Below the pieces are notes generated by a model. That model saw only the letters and a list, made by a program, of their open reading frames with translations, was not told where the DNA came from and did no database searches. From Chitinophagaceae bacterium (GTDB lineage: Bacteria > Bacteroidota > Bacteroidia > Chitinophagales > Chitinophagaceae), in NCBI GenBank assembly GCA_947371755.1, contig CANBQT010000001.1, positions 147,816 through 211,815 of the forward strand: a DNA stretch of 64,000 bases. Reading direction: 5' to 3'. Below, piece after piece: positions 37,224 through 44,894 of the stretch. A program made the position numbers and the translations under genes. Every line of letters starts with the position of its first letter. Position 1 is the stretch's first letter.

Positions 37224-37253
37224 AAAAAGCCCCGGCAAAATTGTCGGGGCTTT
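37224..37253 (-). terminator. trp attenuator terminator hairpin
   Basis: On the minus strand GCCCCG (37250-37245) pairs with CGGGGC (37234-37229), with outer AAA/TTT pairs and possible inner CAA/TTG pairs, and is followed by TTTTTG. It lies 32 nt after the trpL stop codon and 28 nt before trpE. Confidence 0.9.
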
Positions 37254-37296
37254 GAATATATTTCAAAATAGTATTGGCTATGCCGCTACAATCCCC
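37246..37296 (-). promoter_or_regulatory. Candidate trp antiterminator
   Basis: GGGGATTG (37296-37289), which spans the end of trpL, can pair with CAAAGCCCC (37254-37246), the 5' arm of the terminator, as 4 bp plus 3 bp around a small internal loop. A ribosome stalled on the Trp codons (37321-37313) leaves this segment free; one reaching the TAG at 37288-37286 covers it. This fits classical attenuation but is inferred by eye. Confidence 0.6.
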
Positions 37297-37345
37297 TTTT
37301 AGAGTTTGTATGCCACCACCAATATTTATTTGCTATTCTGTTCAT
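37286..37345 (-). CDS. trpL: trp operon leader peptide with three tandem Trp codons
   Basis: A 19-residue ORF: MNRIANKYWWWHTNSKRGL. Residues 9-11 are TGG TGG TGG. It starts 7 nt after a promoter -7 box, ends just before a GC-rich terminator and lies directly ahead of trpE. This is the standard layout of a ribosome-mediated attenuator: when charged tRNA-Trp is scarce the ribosome stalls on the WWW run and the terminator does not form. The peptide itself has no expected function. There is no Shine-Dalgarno sequence, and the predicted transcript leader is only a few nucleotides. Confidence 0.93.
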   Translation of the reverse strand: MNRIANKYWWWHTNSKRGL

Positions 37346-37352
37346 TGCATTG

Positions 37353-37384
37353 CAAATATGAGAGAGATTTTAAATTTTTCCAAA
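37353..37384 (-). promoter_or_regulatory. trp promoter (TTTG-N20-CATATTTG)
   Basis: Read on the minus strand, TTTG (37384-37381), a 20-nt spacer and CATATTTG (37360-37353) match the Bacteroidota -33/-7 consensus with one mismatch (C for T in the -7 box). It lies 16 bp after the hisB stop. The spacer length and the 7 nt to the leader ATG are identical to those of the his promoter. Confidence 0.75.
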
Positions 37385-37399
37385 TATTTTCTCCAACTC

Positions 37400-38539
37400 C
37401 TATAAAACCCCTTTTGTAGATGGTAAGTGATTCGAAAATGGGTCCCTTTTCACAGCCATACGAATCGCTTTTGCAAAAGCTTTGAAAATAGCTTCAATTT
37501 TGTGGTGCTCATTTTCTCCCTTACATGAAATATTCAGATTACATTTTGCTGCATCACTGAATGACTTAAAGAAATGGAAGAACATTTCTGTTGGCATCTC
37601 TCCAATTTTTTCACGTTTAAATTCGGCATCCCAAACCAACCAGTTCCTTCCTCCAAAATCGATTAAGACTTGAGCAGAGGCTTCATCCATTGGCAAAGCA
37701 AATCCATACCTTTCCATCCCTCTTTTATCAGCAAGCCCTAAGGCAAATGCCTCCCCCAGAGCAAGTCCAGTATCTTCGATCGTATGGTGCTCATCTATAT
37801 GCAGATCACCTTTTGTTTGAATGGTAAGATCCAACTTACCATGCCTTGCAATCTGATCAAGCATATGATCAAAAAAACCAATGCCCGTATCAATCTTTGA
37901 AACACCTGACCCATCCAGGTTTAATGCTACATGTATCTTCGTTTCATTTGTATTTCTATCGTGCGATACCTGTCTTAATCCTAATTTCAAATATCGATAG
38001 ATCTCAGACCAATCAACCGTTTCCAATGCCACAGTAGAGGCAAGAGCTTGAAAAGAATCTTCAATTTCTGCTCCACCTAATGCTGCATCTACTTTTATCC
38101 AAATGGCTTTGCATCCAAGATTCTTTGCCAATTGTACATCAGTGATCCGATCCCCAATTACAAAGGAATTTTCTATATCGTAATCCGGGTTGTTAATAAA
38201 TTTTGTCAACATCCCAGTTGCAGGCTTCCTGGTGGGAGCATTATCTGAAGGGAAGCTTTTATCAATATGAACAGAACTGAAGTGAATCCCTTCATTAGCC
38301 AAAGTTTCCATCACAAAATCCTGAACAGGCCAAAACGTTTTTTCTGGATAAATATCAGTTCCCAAACCATCTTGGTTTGTCACCATCACTAACTCATAAT
38401 CCATCTCTTTTGCAATCAATCCCAGGTACTGAAACACATTTGAATAGAAACTCAATTTCGAAAAATCGTCGATCTGATAGGTTGGAGGAACCTCATTTAT
38501 AATGGTACCATCTCTATCGATAAATAATACTCTCTTCAT
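37400..38539 (-). CDS. hisB: HisB: histidinol-phosphatase / imidazoleglycerol-phosphate dehydratase
   Basis: A 379-residue bifunctional enzyme. The N-terminal HAD phosphatase domain has DRDGT (residues 8-12) with Asp8 and Asp10, and [10 protein letters not shown]. The C-terminal IGPD domain (from about 195) has the di-metal motifs [13 protein letters not shown] and [16 protein letters not shown]. It catalyses histidine steps 7 and 9. It starts 1 bp after the cytochrome c gene and is the last his gene before the nested trp operon. No terminator is visible between its stop and the trp promoter. Confidence 0.96.
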   Translation of the reverse strand: MKRVLFIDRDGTIINEVPPTYQIDDFSKLSFYSNVFQYLGLIAKEMDYELVMVTNQDGLGTDIYPEKTFWPVQDFVMETLANEGIHFSSVHIDKSFPSDNAPTRKPATGMLTKFINNPDYDIENSFVIGDRITDVQLAKNLGCKAIWIKVDAALGGAEIEDSFQALASTVALETVDWSEIYRYLKLGLRQVSHDRNTNETKIHVALNLDGSGVSKIDTGIGFFDHMLDQIARHGKLDLTIQTKGDLHIDEHHTIEDTGLALGEAFALGLADKRGMERYGFALPMDEASAQVLIDFGGRNWLVWDAEFKREKIGEMPTEMFFHFFKSFSDAAKCNLNISCKGENEHHKIEAIFKAFAKAIRMAVKRDPFSNHLPSTKGVL

Positions 38540-38540
38540 G

Positions 38541-38975
38541 TTATTTCAATTTTGCTCTTACAGTTTTCACTTCCGCCACTGTAACCTGAGAAGCCTTGTT
38601 GGACCAGGCATTTCTCACATAAGTTAAAATGTCTGCTATTTGCTGATCGGTTAACTCTTTATGGGGAGCCATTACATTGCTGTAGTTCTCACCTTCAATC
38701 TCTTCACCCTTCAAACCATTTAAAACAATTTTTATCAACTTAGCCTTATCGATGCCCTTCACATTGGCACTACCATCCAGAGGAGCATTCAAATGTGGAA
38801 CACCTCCCCCGTCAACCTGATGGCAAGCTAAACATTGTACTAGATACAATTCTTTACCTCTGGCAATGGATGCTTTCAAGCTTGATTGAGCTGGCTGTTC
38901 ACCAGCAACGCTATTTTGACTATTGATCAGTAAGAAGGCAGTTAATACTACAACTCCAAATTTGATTGCCTTCAT
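38541..38975 (-). CDS. Class I cytochrome c
   Basis: A 144-residue exported mono-haem cytochrome. The signal peptide covers about residues 1-24. The haem motif is CLACH (C48, C51, H52), and a downstream Met in NVMAPHKEL (near 105) is a likely sixth ligand. The gene abuts the PQQ sugar dehydrogenase with no gap, so it is the likely electron acceptor of that enzyme. Its stop is 1 bp from hisB. Its location inside a histidine operon is unexpected. Confidence 0.88.
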   Translation of the reverse strand: MKAIKFGVVVLTAFLLINSQNSVAGEQPAQSSLKASIARGKELYLVQCLACHQVDGGGVPHLNAPLDGSANVKGIDKAKLIKIVLNGLKGEEIEGENYSNVMAPHKELTDQQIADILTYVRNAWSNKASQVTVAEVKTVRAKLK

Positions 38976-40280
38976 TTATTTAGTCTCTTTATTATAAACA
39001 ATACGGTAAATAGTTCCTTTTACATCATCCGACACATATAAAGAGCCATCAGGACCTTGTGCCAATCCGCATGGGCGATGAGCCGCTCCGCGTGTTCCTG
39101 TTACCACTTCCATACCAGAGAAACCATCAGCAAATACTTCCCATTTACCAGTTGGTTTTCCATTTTCAAATGGAACAAATACTACAAAATAACCTGCCTG
39201 AGGTAAAGGGGCTCTATTCCAAGAACCATGAAACGCAATGAATGCGCCATTCTTATATTTTGCAGGAAACTGATTTCCAGTATAAAATAGTAAACCGTTT
39301 GGTGCCAAATGAGCTGGAAATGCAATAGCAGGATTGCTGAAAGCAGGATCTGTTGATTCTTTTTTTCCATCACCACCATATTCTGGAGCAACTATTTTTT
39401 TATTCATTTCAGGGTCATAATAAATATATGGCCAACCCGCGTTGGTTCCTTTTTTAATCGCATACATCGTTTCTGCAGGTTTCTCTGCACTAGCCTTTTC
39501 GTCATATAAATCAGGAAACAAATCATGTAATTGGTCGCGGCCATGTTGCATCACAAATAATTGATTCAACTGCGAATTCCAATCCAAACCCACCACATTA
39601 CGAAGTCCGGTTGCATATCGAACTCCCTGTGCATATGTCTGGTTTGGTACATTTACTTTAAACTGCCAGATGCCACCTGCAGAATCCAAAATCGGACAAG
39701 GCATTCTACCTAATGAACCTTTCGAACGGTCTTCAATCTGACAAGAATTTGAATAAGCTCCAATATTCACATAGATATTTCCTTCATTATCCAAAGCGAT
39801 GGACTTTGTTTCGTGTTGATTCCCTTTTTTTAATCCAGTTATGATTTTTTCAGGCTGTTTGGTATCTATTACATCACCTTTATCATCTAATTTATAACGA
39901 AACACTTCCTCATCTGAAGAAGCATATAAATAACCATTTTTAATTGCAATACCTGTTCCACCGTAATTACCAAAGTTGGAAATTGACTCTGCTTTACCAT
40001 CTCCATTGGTATCGCGAAGTTTAATAATACCCTTATCTCCGGTTACTCTTCCCTGAACTTTAATGTAGACATCTCCCTGTGCTGAAACTACTAAATGTCT
40101 GGTACGACCTAAGTTATCAGCCACTTTTAAGGCGCCAAAGCCAGCTGGAAGTTTAAGTCCGGCATTATCTGCATCCGGTTTTACAAGCACCAGCTTATTC
40201 GTGTGGGTTGAATCTGCTGCATTCACACTGATGGAAAACAATGCAAATGATGCTAGAACTAATGAAACAATTTTTCTCAT
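38976..40280 (-). CDS. PQQ-dependent sugar (sorbosone/glucose) dehydrogenase-like beta-propeller
   Basis: A 434-residue exported protein from ATG 40280; the frame is open to 40352, but the extension overlaps the hisC end and lacks a signal. The signal peptide ends near SVNAA. The propeller contains VADNLGRTRHLVVSAQGD, GLRNVVGLDWNS, FVMQHGRDQL, APNGLLFYTGNQFP and AFHGSWNR, typical of soluble sorbosone/aldose dehydrogenases that use PQQ and a periplasmic acceptor. The cytochrome c follows without a gap. Both lie between hisC (41 bp upstream) and hisB. Substrate is unknown. No PQQ biosynthesis genes are in the window. Confidence 0.82.
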   Translation of the reverse strand: MRKIVSLVLASFALFSISVNAADSTHTNKLVLVKPDADNAGLKLPAGFGALKVADNLGRTRHLVVSAQGDVYIKVQGRVTGDKGIIKLRDTNGDGKAESISNFGNYGGTGIAIKNGYLYASSDEEVFRYKLDDKGDVIDTKQPEKIITGLKKGNQHETKSIALDNEGNIYVNIGAYSNSCQIEDRSKGSLGRMPCPILDSAGGIWQFKVNVPNQTYAQGVRYATGLRNVVGLDWNSQLNQLFVMQHGRDQLHDLFPDLYDEKASAEKPAETMYAIKKGTNAGWPYIYYDPEMNKKIVAPEYGGDGKKESTDPAFSNPAIAFPAHLAPNGLLFYTGNQFPAKYKNGAFIAFHGSWNRAPLPQAGYFVVFVPFENGKPTGKWEVFADGFSGMEVVTGTRGAAHRPCGLAQGPDGSLYVSDDVKGTIYRIVYNKETK

Positions 40281-40321
40281 GTATTGTGATTTAAGTTTTG
40301 AAATTACAAATGATAACAGAA

Positions 40322-41389
40322 TTATCCCGCGATTGTTTCTTGTTCGAACCAATCTTGCATAGCATCCACTAATATGGTATTCTCTTTTTCAGAGCCAATC
40401 GTAATTCGCAGACAATCCTCACAAAGTTGTACCGAACTGCGATCACGCAAAACGATGCCCTTGGTCAGCAGAAATTCATAGATCTTTCTGGCATCTTTGA
40501 TCTTTACCAAAATAAAGTTAGCATCCGAGGGGTACACTTTTTCAACAGTGGGCATAGATTCAAAAACTTCCGCTAAAGCTTCCCGCATGTCAACCAACAA
40601 TTTAATCATATCATTAACCTGTCCAACTTCTTCCAGTGCCTTCAATGCTAACTCCTGGGTAGCCAGGTTAATATTATAAGGTGGCTTTACTTTATTAAGG
40701 ATTGCAATAATTTCTTTGGAAGCGAAAGCCATTCCCAAACGAAGTGCCGCCAATCCCCAGGCCTTACTAAATGTTTGCAAGACCACGAGGTTCGGATATT
40801 CGGCTAACTCTTGGACAAATGATTTTTGTTGTGCAAAATTGATGTAGGCTTCATCAATCACTACAAGGCCATTGAAATTATTCAATACAGTTTCAATATC
40901 TGTTCTATTAATACTATTTCCAGTTGGATTATTCGGTGAACAGATCCAAATGATCTTAGTTTGATCGTTGATTAAAGTTTCGATATGAGCCAGATTCAAT
41001 TGAAAATCAGGCAACAATGGAGCTTTCTTTAATTCAATATCATTAATATTAGCACTAACCTCGTACATGCCGTAAGTTGGCGGACATATAATAACATTAT
41101 CCTTTCCAGGTTCACAAAAACTGCGAAAAAGCAGATCAATACACTCATCACTACCATTTCCAAGAAAAATATGCTCGGAACCAATTGCTTTCACTTTACT
41201 CAATACATCCTTTACAGCATGCTGATGAGGATCGGGATAACGATTGTACCATTTTACCAAGGGAGAACCCAGGCTATTTTCATTTGCATCTAAAAATACC
41301 TTCGCTTCCCCGTTAAACTCATCCCTTGCAGATGAATACGCTTTGAGGGATTTAATATTCCTGCGAACCAATTTGTTTAAGTCGAACAT
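40322..41389 (-). CDS. hisC: Histidinol-phosphate aminotransferase
   Basis: A 355-residue class I/II PLP aminotransferase. The Schiff-base lysine is in TFSKAWGLAALRLG, and IICSPNNPTGN-like and LGNGSDECIDLL segments bind PLP. ATG 41389 was chosen; the longer reading to 41410 starts inside an AAAAGT repeat. It catalyses step 8 of histidine synthesis. It lies 46 bp after hisD and 41 bp before the sugar dehydrogenase. Confidence 0.95.
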   Translation of the reverse strand: MFDLNKLVRRNIKSLKAYSSARDEFNGEAKVFLDANENSLGSPLVKWYNRYPDPHQHAVKDVLSKVKAIGSEHIFLGNGSDECIDLLFRSFCEPGKDNVIICPPTYGMYEVSANINDIELKKAPLLPDFQLNLAHIETLINDQTKIIWICSPNNPTGNSINRTDIETVLNNFNGLVVIDEAYINFAQQKSFVQELAEYPNLVVLQTFSKAWGLAALRLGMAFASKEIIAILNKVKPPYNINLATQELALKALEEVGQVNDMIKLLVDMREALAEVFESMPTVEKVYPSDANFILVKIKDARKIYEFLLTKGIVLRDRSSVQLCEDCLRITIGSEKENTILVDAMQDWFEQETIAG

Positions 41390-41394
41390 GATAT

Positions 41395-41430
41395 AAAATT
41401 CAAAAGTCAAAATTCAAAAGTCTAAAAAAA
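41395..41430. repeat. CAAAAGT-type repeat in the hisD-hisC gap
   Basis: ATTCAAAAGTCAAAATTCAAAAGTCTAAAAAAA contains two near-identical ATTCAAAAGTC units. It fills most of the short gap between hisD and hisC and resembles the run at 11684-11717. Confidence 0.45.
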
Positions 41431-41435
41431 CACAC

Positions 41436-42713
41436 CTATTTCGCCAGCCTCACACGTACAGCATTAGCGTGCGCATCCAAACCCTCTGCCATGGCCATCA
41501 ACTCCACTGTTTTAGAAAGACCGACTAAACCAGCTTGTGTTAATTGTTGAAAACTGATTTTTTTCACAAAGCTATCTACACTTACTCCGCTATATGCTCT
41601 GGCAAATCCATTTGTAGGAAGGGTATGATTGGTTCCGCTGGCATAATCACCCACACTTTCAGGCGAATAGTTGCCTAAAAAGATAGAACCTGCATTGATG
41701 ATGGATTGAGACAACTTTTCAGCCTGTTCACAAGAGATAATCAAATGTTCTGCAGCATAGGCGTTTACCAGATCAATTGCTTCATAAATATTTGAAATTA
41801 AAATAGCAGTACTATTTTCTAAAGATTTAATAGCCAATTCTTTACGTGATAATTTATTTAGTTGAATGGATAATTCTTTTTGAACTTCAGCTATCAATTT
41901 TTCAGAAGTCGAAACCAATAATACCTGACTATCTGCGCCATGTTCTGCCTGACTCAACAGATCTGCAGCTACAAAAGCAGCATTGGCTGAATCATCCGCC
42001 AATACACATACTTCACTGGGCCCAGCAGGCATATCAATAGCAATTCCCTGCTGTTGTATCAATTGCTTTGCACAGGTTACATATTGATTACCGGGACCAA
42101 AGATCTTGTACACCTGAGGTACAGACTCTGTACCAAAAGCCATTGCCCCAATTGCCTGCACGCCTCCGATTTTAAACATTTTGTCAATTCCAACAAGCCT
42201 TGCTGCAAACAATATAGCCGGATGCAGCTTTCCTTCTTTATTAGGAGGAGAACATAAAATAACTTGTTGACAACCAGCTAATTTAGAAGGTATACCTAAC
42301 ATTAAAATAGTAGAAAATAATGGGGCCGTACCGCCCGGAATATACAATCCCACCTTTTCGATACCTATCGATTTACGCCAACAAGTTACGCCTGGCATTG
42401 TTTCGATTTTTTGCTCTTGCGTTAATTGAGTAGCATGAAAACTACGGATGTTCTCGAAAGCCACCTGAATTGCGCCCTTTAATTCATCTGGAATTAAACT
42501 AGCAGCTTCTATAAATTCCGCTTCAGTTACCAACAGATCCTCCAGCTTAACACCATCAAACTGCTCTGTAAATGCCGCAACGGCAATATCACCTTCTAAC
42601 CTTACGCGATCTAGCACCAATTGCACTTTTGCCTGTAGTGAGGTATTATCAAAAACAGGCCTAGCCAATATCTTTGGCCATTCTGACCTGGAAGGATATC
42701 TTATTTCTTTCAT
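41436..42713 (-). CDS. hisD: Histidinol dehydrogenase
   Basis: A 425-residue NAD-dependent zinc enzyme that oxidises histidinol to histidine. Conserved segments are VGLYIPGGTAPLFSTILM, GPGNQYVTCAKQ, IDMPAGPSEV, QAEHGADSQVLLVS and the C-terminal HTLPTNGFARAYSGVS. The frame opens with TTG at 42722; ATG 42713 precedes the conserved start and is preferred. It lies 17 bp after hisG. Confidence 0.96.
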   Translation of the reverse strand: MKEIRYPSRSEWPKILARPVFDNTSLQAKVQLVLDRVRLEGDIAVAAFTEQFDGVKLEDLLVTEAEFIEAASLIPDELKGAIQVAFENIRSFHATQLTQEQKIETMPGVTCWRKSIGIEKVGLYIPGGTAPLFSTILMLGIPSKLAGCQQVILCSPPNKEGKLHPAILFAARLVGIDKMFKIGGVQAIGAMAFGTESVPQVYKIFGPGNQYVTCAKQLIQQQGIAIDMPAGPSEVCVLADDSANAAFVAADLLSQAEHGADSQVLLVSTSEKLIAEVQKELSIQLNKLSRKELAIKSLENSTAILISNIYEAIDLVNAYAAEHLIISCEQAEKLSQSIINAGSIFLGNYSPESVGDYASGTNHTLPTNGFARAYSGVSVDSFVKKISFQQLTQAGLVGLSKTVELMAMAEGLDAHANAVRVRLAK

Positions 42714-42730
42714 CTTTAGCAATAACGGTA

Positions 42731-43624
42731 TTATACAATCATTTTTTCAATAGGAATAACTAAAATTCCCTCAGCTCCAGCTTCCTTTAATTGTTCAATT
42801 ATATCCCAAAACTCATTCTCTTTCAATACACTATGAACACTACTCCAACCTTCCTGCGCCAAGGGCAACACCGTTGGGCTTTTCATCCCTGGCAATAAGC
42901 TAATGATCTTCTCCAGGTTATTATTAGGGGCATTTAGGAGGATATACTTGTTATTTTTAGCCTTCTTAACCGATTGTATTCGAAAGATCAATCGGTTTAA
43001 AATCTGGATCTGTTCAGTTGTTAGGTTATTATTCTGAATCAACACACACTGTGATTCGAGAATTGTTTCAACCTCTTTCAATCCGTTCATAAACAAAGTT
43101 GATCCACTACTCACCAGGTCGCAGATGCTATCTGCCAACCCAATTCCTGGTGCAATTTCCACGCTTCCACTAATTTCATGTATTTCTGCCTGGATATTAT
43201 TCTTCTGAAGAAACTGTTCAACTAATACAGGGTAACTTGTTGCTATTCGGGTATTTGCCAAAAAAGCTGGTCCAGTGTAGCTCTCTCCTTTTCTGATCGC
43301 AATGCAAAGCCTGCATTTTCCAAAACCTAATTTTTCGCCCACAATTACTTTCTTCTTTTTCTCATAAACGACGTTTTCGCCCACGAAACCGATATCTGCC
43401 ACCCCATCTTCTACATATTGCGGAATATCGTCATCTCTTAAAAAATAGAGTTCAATTGGAAAATTACTGGCTTCGGTCTTTAATTTGTTCACTCCATTAC
43501 TGATATCAATGCCACATTCCTTTAAAAGGCGGATGCTATCCTCATATAACCTTCCACTTTTTTGGATAGCCAATCTAATTTTTGCAGGCTTTTCCATTTC
43601 CGTTTTTTTGTCTTTTTCTTGCAT
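42731..43624 (-). CDS. hisG: ATP phosphoribosyltransferase, long form
   Basis: A 297-residue HisG, the committed step joining ATP and PRPP. RLAIQKSGRLYEDSIRLL opens the catalytic part, VADIGFVGENVV and SGSTLFMNGL follow, and the C-terminal 80 residues form the ACT-like regulatory domain of the HisZ-independent long form, which binds histidine. It is the first structural gene after the hisL attenuator, 107 nt after the leader stop, so it should be under both feedback and attenuation control. ATG 43624 is used; Met10 is an alternative start. Confidence 0.95.
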   Translation of the reverse strand: MQEKDKKTEMEKPAKIRLAIQKSGRLYEDSIRLLKECGIDISNGVNKLKTEASNFPIELYFLRDDDIPQYVEDGVADIGFVGENVVYEKKKKVIVGEKLGFGKCRLCIAIRKGESYTGPAFLANTRIATSYPVLVEQFLQKNNIQAEIHEISGSVEIAPGIGLADSICDLVSSGSTLFMNGLKEVETILESQCVLIQNNNLTTEQIQILNRLIFRIQSVKKAKNNKYILLNAPNNNLEKIISLLPGMKSPTVLPLAQEGWSSVHSVLKENEFWDIIEQLKEAGAEGILVIPIEKMIV

Positions 43625-43670
43625 GTGTTAAGTTTATCTGAAGAAATGCCACTTCAGTTTGGCTAATACG

Positions 43671-43698
43671 AAAAAAGCCTACCCTAGGGTAAGCTTTT
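43671..43698 (-). terminator. his attenuator terminator hairpin
   Basis: On the minus strand AAAAGCTTACCC (43698-43687) pairs with GGGTAGGCTTTT (43684-43673), with a central G-T pair and a tight loop, followed by a T run to 43671. It lies between the hisL stop and hisG. Confidence 0.9.
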
Positions 43699-43736
43699 AA
43701 TGTTTTATACGAATTCACAAAACACCGCCGCCTACC
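43688..43736 (-). promoter_or_regulatory. Candidate his antiterminator
   Basis: GGTAGGC (43736-43730), which includes the hisL stop codon, is complementary with one G-T pair to GCTTACC (43694-43688), the 5' arm of the terminator. A nested TGTTTT/AAAACA pairing between them can stabilise it. A ribosome stalled on the His codons (43767-43750) leaves it free, whereas one at the stop masks it. Confidence 0.72.
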
Positions 43737-43782
43737 AGATTGGTAAGATATGATGGTGATGTTTATGTGTGTTTGTTATCAT
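43732..43782 (-). CDS. hisL: his operon leader peptide with five His codons
   Basis: A 16-residue ORF: MITNTHKHHHHILPIW. His occupies positions 6 and 8-11, encoded by CAT, CAT, CAC, CAT, CAT. It starts 7 nt downstream of a TATTTTTG box and is followed by mutually exclusive antiterminator and terminator pairings and then hisG. This is the arrangement of a ribosome-mediated histidine attenuator. There is no Shine-Dalgarno sequence. Confidence 0.94.
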   Translation of the reverse strand: MITNTHKHHHHILPIW

Positions 43783-43789
43783 TACCCTA

Positions 43790-43821
43790 CAAAAATACTA
43801 GCATAATCCTTTTCTGGCAAA
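43790..43821 (-). promoter_or_regulatory. his promoter (TTTG-N20-TATTTTTG)
   Basis: TTTG (43821-43818), a 20-nt spacer and TATTTTTG (43797-43790) on the minus strand are a full match to the Bacteroidota -33/-7 consensus. The hisL ATG follows 7 nt after the -7 box. The stretch 43822-43944 separates it from the divergent GH16 gene; I see no further element there. Confidence 0.85.
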
Positions 43822-43944
43822 TTAAATTTCTACCAATTACTTATATATTTAAAATATCGCCTGTAACTCAAGAAGTTAATTTCATAAATCATCAGATAAT
43901 AGATTCAGAATTTAACTAACTTCCCTATCCAAAAAATTGCCATT

Positions 43945-44724
43945 ATGTATCAACGACTGCTTGTTATTTTATTATGTTCCGTGATTGTGTCAGGTTCTAT
44001 TGCACAGGATAAACGTAAACTCGTCTGGAGCGACGAATTCAATTATAAGGGTTTACCCGATCCCAAAAAATGGGGGTATGACACGGGTGGTCAGGGCTGG
44101 GGAAATAACGAATTACAATATTATACCTATCAGCAATCCAAAAATGCACGTGTAGAAAATGGCAACCTAATCATTGAAGCACATAAAGAGCAGGTGGGTA
44201 AAAACGCATATACCTCCGCAAGATTAGTTACCAAAGGAAAAGGAGATTGGACCTATGGTAGAATGGAAATACGTGCCAAGATTCCAAAGGGATTAGGAAC
44301 ATGGCCAGCAATTTGGATGTTGGGATCTAAGACTCCACTTAAATGGCCTGATGACGGGGAGATTGATATTATGGAACATGTGGGTTATGATCAAGGGGTT
44401 GTTCATGCATCAACACATACAAAAAAGTATAATCATATTATAGGTACACAAAAGACTGCCATTATAAAAGTTGAAGATTGTAGTGAAGCGTTTCATGTGT
44501 ATCAGTTAGATTGGGATGCAGAAACCATGAGAATTGGGATTGATAATAACTACTACTTTGAAATTAAAAACGAACACAGTGATAGAACCGCCTGGCCATT
44601 TAATGAGCCTGAATATTTACTGTTAAATATAGCAGTAGGTGGAAACTGGGGCGGACAAAAAGGAGTAGACAGCACTATCTATCCCTTAAGGATGGAAATT
44701 GATTATGTTCGAGTATATCAATAA
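43945..44724 (+). CDS. Glycoside hydrolase family 16 beta-glucanase
   Basis: A 259-residue secreted enzyme: signal peptide 1-20 (SGSIAQ), then a single GH16 beta-sandwich domain. The catalytic motif GEIDIMEHVG provides nucleophile Glu139, Asp141 and acid/base Glu144. GTWPAIWMLG and the C-terminal MEIDYVRVYQ are typical. This type (EIDIME with an inserted Met) is characteristic of laminarinases acting on beta-1,3-glucans. It has no carbohydrate-binding module. It stands alone, divergent from the his operon. Confidence 0.93.
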   Translation: MYQRLLVILLCSVIVSGSIAQDKRKLVWSDEFNYKGLPDPKKWGYDTGGQGWGNNELQYYTYQQSKNARVENGNLIIEAHKEQVGKNAYTSARLVTKGKGDWTYGRMEIRAKIPKGLGTWPAIWMLGSKTPLKWPDDGEIDIMEHVGYDQGVVHASTHTKKYNHIIGTQKTAIIKVEDCSEAFHVYQLDWDAETMRIGIDNNYYFEIKNEHSDRTAWPFNEPEYLLLNIAVGGNWGGQKGVDSTIYPLRMEIDYVRVYQ

Positions 44725-44770
44725 TATCAAAATAGATACAATAATTTTCTCTTATTTCAAACACAGCATT

Positions 44771-44826
44771 TGGGCTTAAGCCCGCAATTCACTGATACAA
44801 CAAACCCTAGGCTGAAGCCTAGGGTT
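44771..44826. repeat. REP-like double palindrome
   Basis: A perfect 12-bp palindrome GGGCTTAAGCCC (44772-44783) is followed 19 nt later by an 11-bp hairpin, AACCCTAGGCT/AGCCTAGGGTT (44803-44826). It lies in the gap after the GH16 gene. There is no T run immediately after the second hairpin, so it looks more like a repetitive extragenic palindrome than a simple terminator, although it may also stop transcription. Confidence 0.55.
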
Positions 44827-44850
44827 AACCTATCTCTAATAGAAATACTA

Positions 44851-44894
44851 TCCTTTTTACTTTTTACTATTTACTTTTTACTCCTTACTTTTTA
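44851..44894. repeat. ACTTTTT-type intergenic repeat
   Basis: CTTTTTACTTTTTACTATTTACTTTTTACTCCTTACTTTTT-like sequence made of imperfect 7-nt units; it runs into the stop codon of the PPC-domain gene. Confidence 0.5.

Noticed and set aside
37197..37238. A longer N-terminus for trpE
   Set aside because: It would place the start inside the attenuator terminator, and the extension resembles no TrpE.
37341..37350. An alternative leader start ATG at 37350 ahead of trpL
   Set aside because: It reads ATG CAA TGA and stops at once; the next ATG at 37345 gives the full W-rich peptide.
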